A stretch of DNA of 64,000 nt, from contig JAPSLC010000008.1 of the NCBI GenBank assembly GCA_031181345.1, forward strand, positions 62,001 through 126,000. The letters run 5' to 3'. Positions 47,032 through 55,674 of this stretch are shown here, in pieces. Within the stretch, counting starts at the first letter, position 1. Each line of letters begins with the position of its first letter. Under the pieces are notes generated by a model. That model was not told the DNA's origin. It saw nothing but the letters and a program-made list of their open reading frames with translations, and searched no databases. The stretch is from Cupriavidus sp. (lineage in GTDB: Bacteria; Pseudomonadota; Gammaproteobacteria; Burkholderiales; Burkholderiaceae). The translations under genes and the position numbers were made by a program.

Positions 47032-47411
47032 GCGGCAACAAGCAAGTCGAAGTCCATATCGCGGGGCAGCCCTACCGCTTCGCGATCGCCCCCGAGAACG
47101 AGGCCGCGCTGCTCGAAGCGGTGGCCCTGGTCGACGACCAGATGACGCGCATCAAGTCCGGTGCCTCGACCAAGGGCGTCGAACGGGTCGCGGTGATGGC
47201 GGCGATCAGCATTGCCTCGGATCTGCTCGCGCTCAAGCGCAAGCAGCAGGAGGACGGCGCGATTCCCGTGGACGCGGTGCGCGCCCGCATCCGCGAGCTC
47301 AACGAGCGCGCCGACGAGGCGCTGCGCCAGTACGCGCATGTCGGCACCAGCATGGGCGGCGGCAGCCTCGGCAACCCCGTCGGCAATACCGTTTCGCCCG
47401 CGCAATCCTGA
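47028..47411 (+). CDS. zapA: Cell division protein ZapA
   Basis: The 127-residue protein matches ZapA, which cross-links FtsZ filaments at midcell. It starts with VEVHIAGQPYRFAIAPENEAALLEAVALVDDQM and continues with the coiled-coil ERVAVMAAISIASDLLALKRKQ. The C-terminal 25 residues are Gly/Ser-rich and unlike the core. Coupled to the ZapB-like gene, and followed by the 6S RNA gene as in many proteobacteria. Confidence 0.93.
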   Translation: MSGNKQVEVHIAGQPYRFAIAPENEAALLEAVALVDDQMTRIKSGASTKGVERVAVMAAISIASDLLALKRKQQEDGAIPVDAVRARIRELNERADEALRQYAHVGTSMGGGSLGNPVGNTVSPAQS

Positions 47412-47537
47412 CCCCTTGAATTGCACGCAGGGGCCCACATATGGGCCCTTGTGCAAGGGCCTTCACCATGGCGGTATAGGCATGTGAAGACCGTGCCGCG
47501 GCTGCCACGCAAAATGTAACGACAAGCCAGGACGCGC
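47412..47537 (+). other. zapA-6S RNA intergenic region, first part
   Basis: No gene is seen. Just after zapA, GGGCCCA and TGGGCCC arms form a seven-base hairpin around 47427-47445, with no T-run. CTTCAC and GTGAAG arms lie near 47461-47486. Either may end or stabilise the zapA mRNA. Confidence 0.4.
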
Positions 47538-47566
47538 TTGGTATGCGCAAAAGCCCGGTGTATAGT
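47538..47566 (+). promoter_or_regulatory. Sigma70-type promoter upstream of the 6S RNA
   Basis: TTGGTA and TATAGT are separated by 17 bases. A transcript from here would start near 47573, where CTGCAC...GTGCAG forms a hairpin, and could run into the 6S RNA about 150 bases on, like the distal promoter known for E. coli ssrS. It could also serve a separate small RNA. Confidence 0.65.
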
Positions 47567-47656
47567 GGAGCCACTGCACGGGGGTACCAAGGTGCAGAAA
47601 CATGGTCGGGTTATCGCGCCTGGCCGCCGTTCTCCTCCCATCCTAGTTAGAAACGG

Positions 47657-47716
47657 CAAACGTCTGACCTCCCCCGGACTTCGATGTCCGGGCCCAATTG
47701 GATAGTCAGACGTTTG
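47657..47716 (+). other. Nested stem-loop directly upstream of 6S RNA
   Basis: Outer arms CAAACGTCTGAC and GTCAGACGTTTG pair perfectly over 12 bases. Inside them CCCGGAC and GTCCGGG form a second stem. The structure ends six bases before the predicted 6S RNA 5' end. GATAGT (47701-47706) inside it could also be the -10 of the proximal 6S promoter. Confidence 0.6.
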
Positions 47717-47721
47717 ACAGT

Positions 47722-47937
47722 TTCCCTGCCTGGTTCGCGAAGGTCATAACTCCTTGAACCGATATGCATTGCATGGTGCGGGATGATGCCGTGTGGGCGA
47801 GCGCGTCACCGTGTTCATAGCGTAGGCCTCGAGCCTGGGCTCCCTGAATAGGTGATGTACCCGAAATGCGGCTTCCGCAGCCACACTGAACCTCACTTGG
47901 GTTCAGGATGCCGACCCAACGGCCGAGGCGGGGACCC
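47722..47937 (+). ncRNA. ssrS: 6S RNA
   Basis: 6S RNA binds sigma70 RNA polymerase as an open-promoter mimic. The position between zapA and the EVE-domain gene is the usual one. The 5' part CTCCTTGAACCGATATGCAT and the 3' part CTGAACC...GGGTTCAGGATGCCG match 6S RNA patterns. The ends CCCTGCCT (47724-47731) and AGGCGGGG (47926-47933) form the closing stem. Exact ends are inferred from the stem. About 210 nt is slightly longer than the E. coli RNA (184). Confidence 0.88.
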
Positions 47938-47944
47938 CATGCAA

Positions 47945-47979
47945 GAGGCGATGGTCTTTGGACCATCGCCTCTTTTTTT
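47945..47979 (+). terminator. Intrinsic terminator after 6S RNA
   Basis: A perfect 12-bp stem GAGGCGATGGTC/GACCATCGCCTC with TTTG loop is followed by seven T residues. It ends the 6S RNA transcript. Confidence 0.93.
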
Positions 47980-48113
47980 GCCCGCGTTTTTGCCTACGAT
48001 GCCAGTGCGGGCGACGATGGCGCTTTCACGGTATGCTTGCCGCGTCGCGCCGCCGCTGCAACGCCCTTGCCGCGTCCTCGCGATGCCGTTCCGACCATCC
48101 ACGACGTGCGAGC

Positions 48114-48680
48114 ATGAGTCCCTCCGACAAGAAGGCGGCCACCAAGGCCGCCGCAAAATCGGCAACGAAATCGGCAAAGAAGGCCGCCGACAAACCGGCC
48201 GCGGGCGCGTCCCGCGCGCGCCAGTACTGGCTGATGAAATCCGAGCCCGACGAGGCGAGCATCGATACGCTGGCCGAGCAGGGGCGTCTGCCCTGGACCG
48301 GCGTGCGCAACTACCAGGCGCGCAATTTCATGCGCGACGCGATGCGCATCGGCGACGGCGTGCTGTTCTACCACTCGTCGTGCCCGCAGCCCGGCATCGC
48401 GGGCTTGGCCGAGGTCTGTTCGACGCCCTACCCCGATCCCACCCAGTTCGATCCCGACAGCAAGTATCACGACCCCGCCTCCAGGCCGGAGCATCCCCGC
48501 TGGGAACTGGTCGACGTCAAGTTCGTCGGCAAATGCGAGCTGATCTCGCTGGCGGCACTGCGCGAGCATGAAGAACTGGCCGACATGGTCGTGCTGCGCC
48601 GAGGCAACCGGCTGTCGATCACGCCGGTGACGCCGCAGGAATGGCAATTCATCACCACGCGGCTGATGGGACGCCGCTGA
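48114..48680 (+). CDS. EVE domain protein
   Basis: The 188-residue protein has a Lys/Ala-rich basic N-terminus (about 35 residues) followed by an EVE domain: YWLMKSEPDEASIDTLAEQG, WTGVRNYQARNFMRDAMRIGD, GVLFYHSSCPQPGIAGLAEV and WELVDVKFVGKC. EVE domains bind modified bases in nucleic acids (PUA-like fold); the cellular target of this stand-alone form is unknown. The location after ssrS is typical of Betaproteobacteria. The basic N-terminus may bind RNA or DNA. Confidence 0.92.
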   Translation: MSPSDKKAATKAAAKSATKSAKKAADKPAAGASRARQYWLMKSEPDEASIDTLAEQGRLPWTGVRNYQARNFMRDAMRIGDGVLFYHSSCPQPGIAGLAEVCSTPYPDPTQFDPDSKYHDPASRPEHPRWELVDVKFVGKCELISLAALREHEELADMVVLRRGNRLSITPVTPQEWQFITTRLMGRR

Positions 48681-48695
48681 CCCGCGTGCGATGCG

Positions 48696-48721
48696 CGCGG
48701 GCGGTACACGGACCGCCCGCG
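48696..48721. repeat. Inverted repeat after the EVE gene
   Basis: CGCGGGCGGT and ACCGCCCGCG pair over ten bases with a six-base loop. No T-run follows. It may protect or end the EVE mRNA before the exporter gene. Confidence 0.5.
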
Positions 48722-48760
48722 AGATAACCATAACGACAAACATCACGAAGCGATCCACGC

Positions 48761-49573
48761 ATGACTCTCTCCCTGATTCCCGCGCTGCTGCTGCTCGGCG
48801 CCTTCACCGGCTTCTGCGCCGGACTGCTTGGCGTAGGCGGCGGCATGATGATGGTGCCGTTCCTGACGCTGACCTTCAGCTGGCTGGCCTTTCCCCAGGA
48901 AGCGATCGTCCATATGGCGATCGCGACCTCGATGTCCACCATCCTGTTCACCTCGCTGTCGTCGGTACGCGCCCACCACAAGCAGGGCGCGGTGCGCTGG
49001 AAGATCGTGCTGGCGCTGGCGCCGGGCATCCTGCTGGGCGGCATCATCGGCGGCGGCAAGGTGTTCGCCGCCCTGAAGACCGGCTGGCTGTCGCTGCTGT
49101 TCGCGCTGTTCGTCGGCTTCTCGGCCACGCAGATGCTGCGCAACCGCAAGCCGTCGCCGACCCGGCAGCTGCCCGGCGTCCCCGGCATGTTCGGCGCGGG
49201 TTCGGCGATCGGCTTTTTGTCCAGCCTGGTCGGCGCCGGCGGCGGCTTCGTCTCGGTACCGTTCATGACCTGGTGCAACGTGCCGATCCACCACGCGGTC
49301 GCCACGTCCGCCGCGCTTGGCTTTCCGATCGCCGCGGCCAGCGTGATCGGTTATGTCTGGAGCGGTTACCAGATGACCGGCCTGCCGACCGGTTCGCTCG
49401 GCTATGTCTATCTGCCCGCGCTGGCCGTGATCGCGATCGCCAGCGTACTGACCGCGCCGCTGGGCGCGCGCACCGCGCACCGGATGGAGGTGCGCAAGCT
49501 CAAGCGCATCTTCGCCGGCATGCTGTTCTGCCTGGCCACCTACATGCTGTGGAAAGCCTGGCAGACGTTCTGA
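48761..49573 (+). CDS. TauE/SafE-family membrane exporter
   Basis: The 270-residue membrane protein has about eight helices and two matching halves, with glycine-rich motifs GFCAGLLGVGGGMMMVPFL in the first and LSSLVGAGGGFVSVPFM in the second. This is typical of TauE/SafE (sulfite or organosulfonate exporter) proteins. Members carry sulfite, sulfoacetate or other anions; the substrate here is not indicated by neighbours. Confidence 0.92.
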   Translation: MTLSLIPALLLLGAFTGFCAGLLGVGGGMMMVPFLTLTFSWLAFPQEAIVHMAIATSMSTILFTSLSSVRAHHKQGAVRWKIVLALAPGILLGGIIGGGKVFAALKTGWLSLLFALFVGFSATQMLRNRKPSPTRQLPGVPGMFGAGSAIGFLSSLVGAGGGFVSVPFMTWCNVPIHHAVATSAALGFPIAAASVIGYVWSGYQMTGLPTGSLGYVYLPALAVIAIASVLTAPLGARTAHRMEVRKLKRIFAGMLFCLATYMLWKAWQTF

Positions 49574-49709
49574 ACGAGCCGTCAAGGCTCGCGGCCCCGC
49601 GGAGCCCTGCGATGGCCGGTAATACGCCGATACAAGCGCCCGGCGACGCAAGGGAACCCGGCGCTGCCAGTGACCGTCTGATCACCATCACATTGTCATG
49701 GAGAACTCG

Positions 49710-50417
49710 ATGAAGCAATTGCTCGCCGCTACCCTGCTCGGTACCACTGCACTGGCGGCCTCTGCCCAAGGCGGACCGATGCCGCCAGAAGGATGGCAAC
49801 CGCCCGCGGGCGTGCTGTCGCTGTCGGCCGAGGCCGCGGCGGAAGTGCCCACCGACGTGGTACGCGTGACGCTGGCCGCGGAGCAGGAAGGCGCCGAGCC
49901 GGCGGCGATCTCTTCCGCGCTGTCGGCCAAGGCGCAGCAGGTGATCGCGCACGCCAAGCGCGTGTCCGGCATCCAGGCGGAATCGGGCGGCTTCACGATC
50001 TATCCGAGCACCGACCGCAACGGCCGCATCAGCACCTGGCGCGGACGCGCCGAGGTCATCCTGCAGTCGCGCGATTTCAGCGCGGCCTCGAAGCTCGCCG
50101 GCGAGCTGGCCAGCCAGATGCAGGTGCAGAACATCAGCTTCTCGCTGTCGCGCGAGGCGCGCCTCGCGGCCGAGAGCAAGCTGACGGAGCAGGCGGTCGC
50201 CGCGTTCCGCGACAAGGCGCAGACCACGACCCGGCTGTTCGGCTATGGCAGCTATACGATCCGCAGCGTGCAGGTCGGCGAGGCCGGCACCGTGACGCCG
50301 ATGCCGCGCATGTACGCCAAGGCCGCGATGGCCGCGGAGGCCGCGCCGGTGCCGATGGAGGGCGGCAAGGCCCAGGTCACGGTGACCGTGAACGGCTCGG
50401 TGCAGATGCTGAAGTAA
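49710..50417 (+). CDS. SIMPL (DUF541) domain periplasmic protein
   Basis: The 235-residue protein has a signal peptide (MKQLLAATLLGTTALAASAQ) and a SIMPL/DUF541 domain: VLSLSAEAAAEVPTDVVRVTLAAEQEG, AKRVSGIQAESGGFTIYPSTDRNGRISTWRG-type sequence (TIYPSTDRNGRISTWR here), and AVAAFRDKAQTTTRLFGYGSYTIRSVQVGE. Members are periplasmic or secreted proteins linked to stress defence, with no known catalysis. GGAG six bases before this ATG decides it over an in-frame ATG four codons upstream. Convergent with matB. Confidence 0.9.
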   Translation: MKQLLAATLLGTTALAASAQGGPMPPEGWQPPAGVLSLSAEAAAEVPTDVVRVTLAAEQEGAEPAAISSALSAKAQQVIAHAKRVSGIQAESGGFTIYPSTDRNGRISTWRGRAEVILQSRDFSAASKLAGELASQMQVQNISFSLSREARLAAESKLTEQAVAAFRDKAQTTTRLFGYGSYTIRSVQVGEAGTVTPMPRMYAKAAMAAEAAPVPMEGGKAQVTVTVNGSVQMLK

Positions 50418-50451
50418 GGCGCGACAGGCCCAACCAACCTGGTGGCGTACT

Positions 50452-50476
50452 CCCTCTCCCCCTCAGGGGGAGAGGG
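50452..50476. repeat. Palindromic hairpin between convergent genes
   Basis: CCCTCTCCCCC and GGGGGAGAGGG pair over 11 bases with a TCA loop, between the SIMPL gene and matB. The sequence resembles single halves of the repeats at 5362 and 13634 and may serve as a two-way transcript end. Confidence 0.7.
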
Positions 50477-50500
50477 GCGCCAACCGAGCGCAAGGCCGCT

Positions 50501-52051
50501 CTACCCGCTGAACCGTTCCCGCAGCAGGTTCTTCTGCACCTTGCCCATCGTATTGCGGGGCAGTTCGCTGACCAGGTGAATCCGCTTGGGCACCTTGAAG
50601 TTGGCGATCCGGTGCTTGAGCGTGCCAATCATCGCCTGCTCGTTCAGTTCGGCGCCCGGCTTGCCGACCACCACCGCCACCACCGCCTCGCCGAAATCCG
50701 GATGGGGCACGCCGATCACCGCGCTCTCCTGCACGCCCGGCATCTCGTCGAGGAAGCTCTCGATCTCCTTCGGATAGACGTTGTAGCCCCCGGAAATGAT
50801 CAGGTCCTTGCTGCGGCCGACGATGGTCAGATAGTCGTCCGGTACCTTGCGCTCGCCCGACATGCCGACGATGGCCCCGCCGAAGCGTCCCATGTCGCCG
50901 GTCTTGAACCAGCCGTCCGCGGTGAACTCCTCGCGGGTCTTCTCCGGCATGCGCCAGTAGCCCTTGAACACGTTGGCGCCCTTGACCTCGACCGCGCCGA
51001 TCTCGCCGGCCGGGCAAGGCTTGCCGTCGCCATCGACCACGCGCACCGACACGCCCGGCAGCGGACGACCGACGGTGCCGCCGATCCGTTCGCCCTCGCC
51101 GGCATCGTAGGGATTGGAGACCAGCATCACGGTCTCGCTCATGCCGTAGCGCTCCAGGATGGTATGGCCGGTGCGCTCGCGGAACGCCTCGAAGGTCTCC
51201 AGCAGCAGCGGCGCCGAGCCCGAAACGAACAGGCGCATGCGGCGGCAGGTGTCCTCGTCGAAGCGCTGGTCCTGCAGCATCCGCACATAGTAGGTCGGCA
51301 CGCCCATCATCACGGTCGAGCGCGGCAGGAAGCGCAGCACCTGGTCCATGTCGAACTTCGGCGCCCAGATCATCTTGGCGCCGGCCAGCAGCGCGCCATG
51401 CGAGGCGACGAACAGCCCGTGCACATGGAAGATCGGCAGCATGTGCAGCAGCACGTCGTCGCTGCGCCAGCCCCAGGCCTTGTGCAGCGTTTCCGCGTTG
51501 GACGACAGGTTGTGGTGGGTCAGCATCGCCCCCTTGCTGCGGCCCGTGGTGCCCGACGTATAGAGGATCGCCGCCAGATCGCCGGGCTCGCGCTGGACCG
51601 TGTCGAAGCGGTCCGGCTGCGCCGCGGCGCGCGCGAGCAGCGTGCCGCCGCGGTCGTCGTCGAGCGTGAACACATGTCCGGTGCCATGGCGGAACGCGAG
51701 CTTGGATACCCAACCGAAATTGGCGCTGCTGCAGACCACCACGGCGGGCTCGGCATTGCCGATGAAATAGTCGATCTCCGCTTCCTGATACGCCGTGTTC
51801 AGCGGCAGATAGACATAGCCCGCGCGCAGCGTGGCCAGGTACAGGAACAGCGCCTCGGGCGACTTCTCGACCTGCACCGCGACGCGCGAGCCTTCGGGCA
51901 GGTCGAGCGACGCCAGCAGATTGGCCAGCTTGGCGGTGGCGCGATCGAGGTCGTCCCAGCTGTAGTACAGGCCGTCGTGCGTCTCGATGCAGCAGGCCTC
52001 GCGCTTGGCGGGGAAGCGGGATTCGAACAGGGCGAACAGGTTGGCGTTCAT
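50501..52051 (-). CDS. matB: Malonyl-CoA synthetase
   Basis: The 516-residue acyl-CoA synthetase of the ANL family activates malonate with ATP and CoA. Motifs are the phosphate loop YTSGTTGRSKGAMLTHHN, LPIFHVHGLF, ERYGMSET, KTGDMGRF, the hinge GRSKDLIISGGYNVYPKEIE and the C-terminal catalytic lysine in NTMGKVQKN. The specific malonate assignment rests on the clear match to MatB length and motifs and on the malonyl-CoA decarboxylase in the same operon. It is the last gene of that operon. Confidence 0.92.
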   Translation of the reverse strand: MNANLFALFESRFPAKREACCIETHDGLYYSWDDLDRATAKLANLLASLDLPEGSRVAVQVEKSPEALFLYLATLRAGYVYLPLNTAYQEAEIDYFIGNAEPAVVVCSSANFGWVSKLAFRHGTGHVFTLDDDRGGTLLARAAAQPDRFDTVQREPGDLAAILYTSGTTGRSKGAMLTHHNLSSNAETLHKAWGWRSDDVLLHMLPIFHVHGLFVASHGALLAGAKMIWAPKFDMDQVLRFLPRSTVMMGVPTYYVRMLQDQRFDEDTCRRMRLFVSGSAPLLLETFEAFRERTGHTILERYGMSETVMLVSNPYDAGEGERIGGTVGRPLPGVSVRVVDGDGKPCPAGEIGAVEVKGANVFKGYWRMPEKTREEFTADGWFKTGDMGRFGGAIVGMSGERKVPDDYLTIVGRSKDLIISGGYNVYPKEIESFLDEMPGVQESAVIGVPHPDFGEAVVAVVVGKPGAELNEQAMIGTLKHRIANFKVPKRIHLVSELPRNTMGKVQKNLLRERFSG

Positions 52052-52112
52052 GCGATCAGCGGATAGAAGCTTGGAGGGATAGGAAGAAAACGGGGAACGG
52101 CCAGCGGCGCCG

Positions 52113-52904
52113 CTAGGCGCCCTCCTGTCCGTCGAAACGGGGCGGCCGGCGCGCCAGGAAGGCGGCGACGCCTTCGGCATGGTCGCGGCTGGCCGCGTAC
52201 GAGAAGTGGGCTGCGAGCTCGCTGGCCGACAGCGGCGCGGGCTGCGGCGACAGCCGCGCGATGGTGGCCTTGTTGATGCGCGCGGCCAGCGGCGCGCCGG
52301 CGGCGATGCGGCGCGCGGTGGCCATCGCTTCCGCGGCGACGTCGGCGCGCGGTACCACGCGCGTCAGCAAGCCCTTTGCCTGCGCCTCTGCGGCATCGAA
52401 CACGCGGCCTTCGAGCAGGATCTCCAGCGTCGCCGCGCGGCCGGCCAGCGCCAGCAGCCCCTGCAGCTCGCCGGGCGCCATCGGGAAACCGAGTTTGTTG
52501 ATCGGCACGCCAAAGCGGCTGTCCGTTGCCGCGATGCGCAGATCGCAATGGCAGGCAATCTCCAGGCCGCCGCCGACGCAGACGCCCTCGATGCAGGCAA
52601 CGGTCGGATGCAGGCAGCCCGCGATCGCGGCGAGCGCCGGCGCCAGCAGGTCGACGTGGTAGGCGCGCACAGAGGCAGGATCGCCGCGCAGCCGCGGAAA
52701 CTCCGCGATATCGGCGCCGGCGGCGAAATTGCCGTCCGCGCCGCGCAGCACCACGCAGCGCAGCGTGCGGTCGGCCGACAGCCGCGCGAAGCCATCCGTC
52801 AGCGCGCGCCACATCGCCTCGGAGATCGCGTTGAGCTTGCCGGGGTTCGACAGCGTGACCAGCGCGATGTCGCCATCGCGCTCGAAGGTGACCGCGCCGC
52901 TCAC
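52113..52904 (-). CDS. Enoyl-CoA hydratase/isomerase family protein
   Basis: The 263-residue protein has the crotonase fold: LVTLSNPGKLNAISEAMW, the oxyanion-hole segment AAGADIAEF, and EGVCVGGGLEIACHCDLRIA. It starts with GTG; AGAGGAAGG lies five bases upstream. Hydration, isomerisation or hydrolysis of a CoA thioester is possible. Its place between the Bug receptor and matB suggests it handles a malonyl- or methylmalonyl-related CoA ester or a side substrate; this is inferred only from position. Confidence 0.88.
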   Translation of the reverse strand: MSGAVTFERDGDIALVTLSNPGKLNAISEAMWRALTDGFARLSADRTLRCVVLRGADGNFAAGADIAEFPRLRGDPASVRAYHVDLLAPALAAIAGCLHPTVACIEGVCVGGGLEIACHCDLRIAATDSRFGVPINKLGFPMAPGELQGLLALAGRAATLEILLEGRVFDAAEAQAKGLLTRVVPRADVAAEAMATARRIAAGAPLAARINKATIARLSPQPAPLSASELAAHFSYAASRDHAEGVAAFLARRPPRFDGQEGA

Positions 52905-52938
52905 GACGCCTTCCTCTGCCGGTTCAACATCATCGCCG

Positions 52939-53931
52939 TCAATCCATCTTCGCGCCGGACTGCTGCACCACCTGCGCCCAGCGCTTGATTTCGGCGCGCT
53001 GGAACTGGGCAAACTGGTCCGGCGTGTACGACGGCGTCTCCGAGCCGTTGTTCAGCCAGATCTGCTTGAGCTCCGGCGTATTGAGCGCCTTGTTGACCTC
53101 GGCGTAGAGCTTGTCGCTGATCTCCTTGGGCGTGTTCTTCGGTACCCACAGCGCGTACCAGGTCGACACCTCGTAGTTCGGCACGCCCGCCTCGGCCGCG
53201 GTCGGCACGTCGGGGAAGGCCGGCGAGCGCTTCGGCGCGGCCACGGCCAGCGCCCGGATGCGGCCGCCGCGGATATGCTGCGCCGACGAACCCAGGCCGT
53301 CGAACACCATGTCGACCTGGCCGGCGATCAGGTCGGACAGCGCCGGGCCGGCGCCCTTGTACGGGATATGCGTGATGAACGTCTTGGTCTGGATCTTGAA
53401 CAGCTCCCCGGCCAGATGGTGCGACGACCCATTGCCGGCCGAGCCGTAGTTCAGCTTGCCGGGATTCTGGCGCGCGTAGGCGATCAGCTCCTGCAGCGTC
53501 TTCGCCTGGACCTTGGTCGGATTGACCACCACCACCTGCGGCGGCTGCGCGATCACGGTGATCGGCACGAAGTCCTTCTCGATGTCGTAATCGAGCTTCT
53601 TGTAGAACGAAGGGGCGATCACATGGTGCGCGCCGCCGATGAAGATGGTGTAGCCATCGGGCGCGGCCTTCGAAGCGAGGCTGGCACCGACCGTGCCGCC
53701 CGCGCCGCCGCGGTTGTCGATGACGAACTGCTTGCCCAGCTGCTTGGACAATTGCGCCGCCAGCGGGCGGGCAAAGGCGTCGGTCCCGCCGCCGGCCGGG
53801 AACGGCACGACGACCGTGATCGGCCTGGACGGCCAGGGCTCCTGCGCCGAGGCCGGGCCGAGCGCCATCATTGCGATGCCGCCGGCGACCGCCAGCATCC
53901 GTGCCGTCCGTTTGAACTGACTACGTTCCAT
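52939..53931 (-). CDS. Bug-family periplasmic solute receptor
   Basis: The 330-residue protein carries a signal peptide ending in ALGPASAQ and the Bug (TctC) fold: WPSRPITVVVPFPAGGGTDAFARPLA, FVIDNRGGAGGTVGASLASKAAPDGYT, and LNYGSAGNGSSHHLAGELF. Bug proteins bind organic acids for tripartite tricarboxylate transporters or sensors. Between malonyl-CoA decarboxylase and matB it is probably a malonate receptor; no TctA/TctB membrane genes are nearby, so the uptake partner must lie elsewhere. Confidence 0.92.
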   Translation of the reverse strand: MERSQFKRTARMLAVAGGIAMMALGPASAQEPWPSRPITVVVPFPAGGGTDAFARPLAAQLSKQLGKQFVIDNRGGAGGTVGASLASKAAPDGYTIFIGGAHHVIAPSFYKKLDYDIEKDFVPITVIAQPPQVVVVNPTKVQAKTLQELIAYARQNPGKLNYGSAGNGSSHHLAGELFKIQTKTFITHIPYKGAGPALSDLIAGQVDMVFDGLGSSAQHIRGGRIRALAVAAPKRSPAFPDVPTAAEAGVPNYEVSTWYALWVPKNTPKEISDKLYAEVNKALNTPELKQIWLNNGSETPSYTPDQFAQFQRAEIKRWAQVVQQSGAKMD

Positions 53932-54099
53932 GGTGTGTCTCCTCGCTTTGTCTTATGAAAATGCGATGTGAACTGCTGGTGTGAACCGCTTTGGAACTTC
54001 CCGTCGAAAATGCACTGCGAAAACTGGATGATGCGGTGATGCGGTGATGCGATGTGCTGGTGCGATGCGGCGATGCCGGCCGGCGCCGGCCGCGCTCCC

Positions 54100-55614
54100 T
54101 CAGGAGCGCGACAGCAGCTTGGCGACGGAGCGGCTGATGCGCGGACTGCCCTCGCCCAGCTTGGCCAGATTGTCGTCGAGCGCCTCCGGTACGTACAGGT
54201 AATTGACCATCATGCCGCAGGACTGCGCGCGTCCCTTGTTCGACAGGTCCGCGCCCCAGTTCAGGCGCTCGACGCAGGCGCCGTTGCCGAGATGGAAACG
54301 CGCCACCGGGTCCGCGGGCAGCGCGCCGTTGCGCGCGTGCACGAGGAAGTGCGCCGCCAGCGCCAGGCCGCTGTCGCGCACCAGCGCGTCGTCGGAAGCC
54401 GCGTTCAGCGCCGCCAGCCATTCCGCACCGGTGGTCGGCACCGCGGGCGGCCTGGTCTCGCCGTCGGCCGGCGTGCGCGCACCCCAGCGCTGCATGGACT
54501 TGCTGCCCAGCACCTTGGCGACGGTATCGCCGTCCTGCTTGCGCAGCCAGTCGGCGAAACCGGGTATCGGCGACAGCGTGGCGTACTGCTTGACCTTGGG
54601 GAATTCGCGCTGCAATTCCTCGATGACGCGCTTGAGCAGGAAATTGCCGAAGCTGACGCCGCGCAGGCCCGGCTGCGTATTCGAGATCGAATAGAAGATC
54701 GCCCATTTGACGCGGCGCAGGTCTTCCTGCGGCGCGGCCTCGTCGAGCAGGCTCTGCACGTTGGCCGCCATCTCGGGCACGAACGCCACCTCGACGAAGA
54801 TCAGCGGCTCGCGCGGAATCCGCGGATGGAAGAAGGCGTAGCAGCGGCGATCCGAATCGAGCCGGTTGCGCAGGTCGGCCCAGGAGGCGATCTCGTGCAC
54901 CGCCTCGTAGCGGATCAGCTTCTCCAGCAGCGACGCCGGCGAATCCCAGGTGATCGGCTGCAGCTCGAGCAGGCCGACGTCGAACCAGTTGGACAGCAAG
55001 CCTTCGAGGTCTTCGTCGAGCACGCGCAGGCCGGCGATCTTCTTGTACCAGCGCAGCATGTCCGCGCGCAGGTGGATGATGAAATGCAGGCCGCAGGCCG
55101 ACGTCGCGCTCGGACCGTGCAGCCCCGCCAGCCGCTTGAAGAAGCGGATGCGGGCGCTCGACAGCGCATGGCTCAGGCCCGTGCCGTTGCGCCCCGCCTT
55201 GCCGCCCTCGCCCGCGGCGGCGCCCTCGCCATCGCCCTGCGCACCGCTGTTGGCGACCTCGGCCAGCAGCGTCAGCATGGCCTGGCGGGTCGGCTCGTCG
55301 GCGGCCTCGTATTCGTTGCGCCAGGCCTGCGCGGCGGCGTTGGCGGCGCCATCTGTCAGGCGGGCATCGAAGCACAGCCGCAGTTCCTCGCGCTGGCGGC
55401 GCTGCACGCGCGTGCTCAGCGTCGCGGGCGCGGCCGTGCGGGCCTTGCCATCGTCGGCCGCGTTGGCATCGGCCGGTGTCCCCTTGCGGTTCCACCAGCG
55501 GCCGAAGCGCGCCAGCAGCGTGCTGCCGGCCGCGTCGGGGCGTGCGTCGCCCAGGGTTTCGCTGGCGCCGAGCGGCGCGCTGACGGTCTTGTCTCCGGTC
55601 TCGAAAGAAGTCAT
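54100..55614 (-). CDS. matA: Malonyl-CoA decarboxylase
   Basis: The 504-residue enzyme splits malonyl-CoA to acetyl-CoA and CO2. The MCD core shows SSARIRFFKRLAGLHGPSA, FIIHLRADMLRWYKKI, FFHPRIPREPLIFVEVAF, KWAIFYSISNTQPGLRGVSFGNFLLKRV-type sequence, LSPIPGFADWL (catalytic Ser region) and the His motif VARFHLGNGACVERLNWGAD. A low-complexity Ala/Gly-rich insert lies near residues 120-145. ATG at 55614 has AGGTAG five bases upstream; an ATG six codons earlier is an alternative. It follows gntR by 60 bases in the same direction. Confidence 0.95.
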   Translation of the reverse strand: MTSFETGDKTVSAPLGASETLGDARPDAAGSTLLARFGRWWNRKGTPADANAADDGKARTAAPATLSTRVQRRQREELRLCFDARLTDGAANAAAQAWRNEYEAADEPTRQAMLTLLAEVANSGAQGDGEGAAAGEGGKAGRNGTGLSHALSSARIRFFKRLAGLHGPSATSACGLHFIIHLRADMLRWYKKIAGLRVLDEDLEGLLSNWFDVGLLELQPITWDSPASLLEKLIRYEAVHEIASWADLRNRLDSDRRCYAFFHPRIPREPLIFVEVAFVPEMAANVQSLLDEAAPQEDLRRVKWAIFYSISNTQPGLRGVSFGNFLLKRVIEELQREFPKVKQYATLSPIPGFADWLRKQDGDTVAKVLGSKSMQRWGARTPADGETRPPAVPTTGAEWLAALNAASDDALVRDSGLALAAHFLVHARNGALPADPVARFHLGNGACVERLNWGADLSNKGRAQSCGMMVNYLYVPEALDDNLAKLGEGSPRISRSVAKLLSRS

Positions 55615-55674
55615 CGAACTACCTGTGGGCAAAAGATGGGAGCGAACTCGAAACGGTACGGCGGTGAAGTCGGG

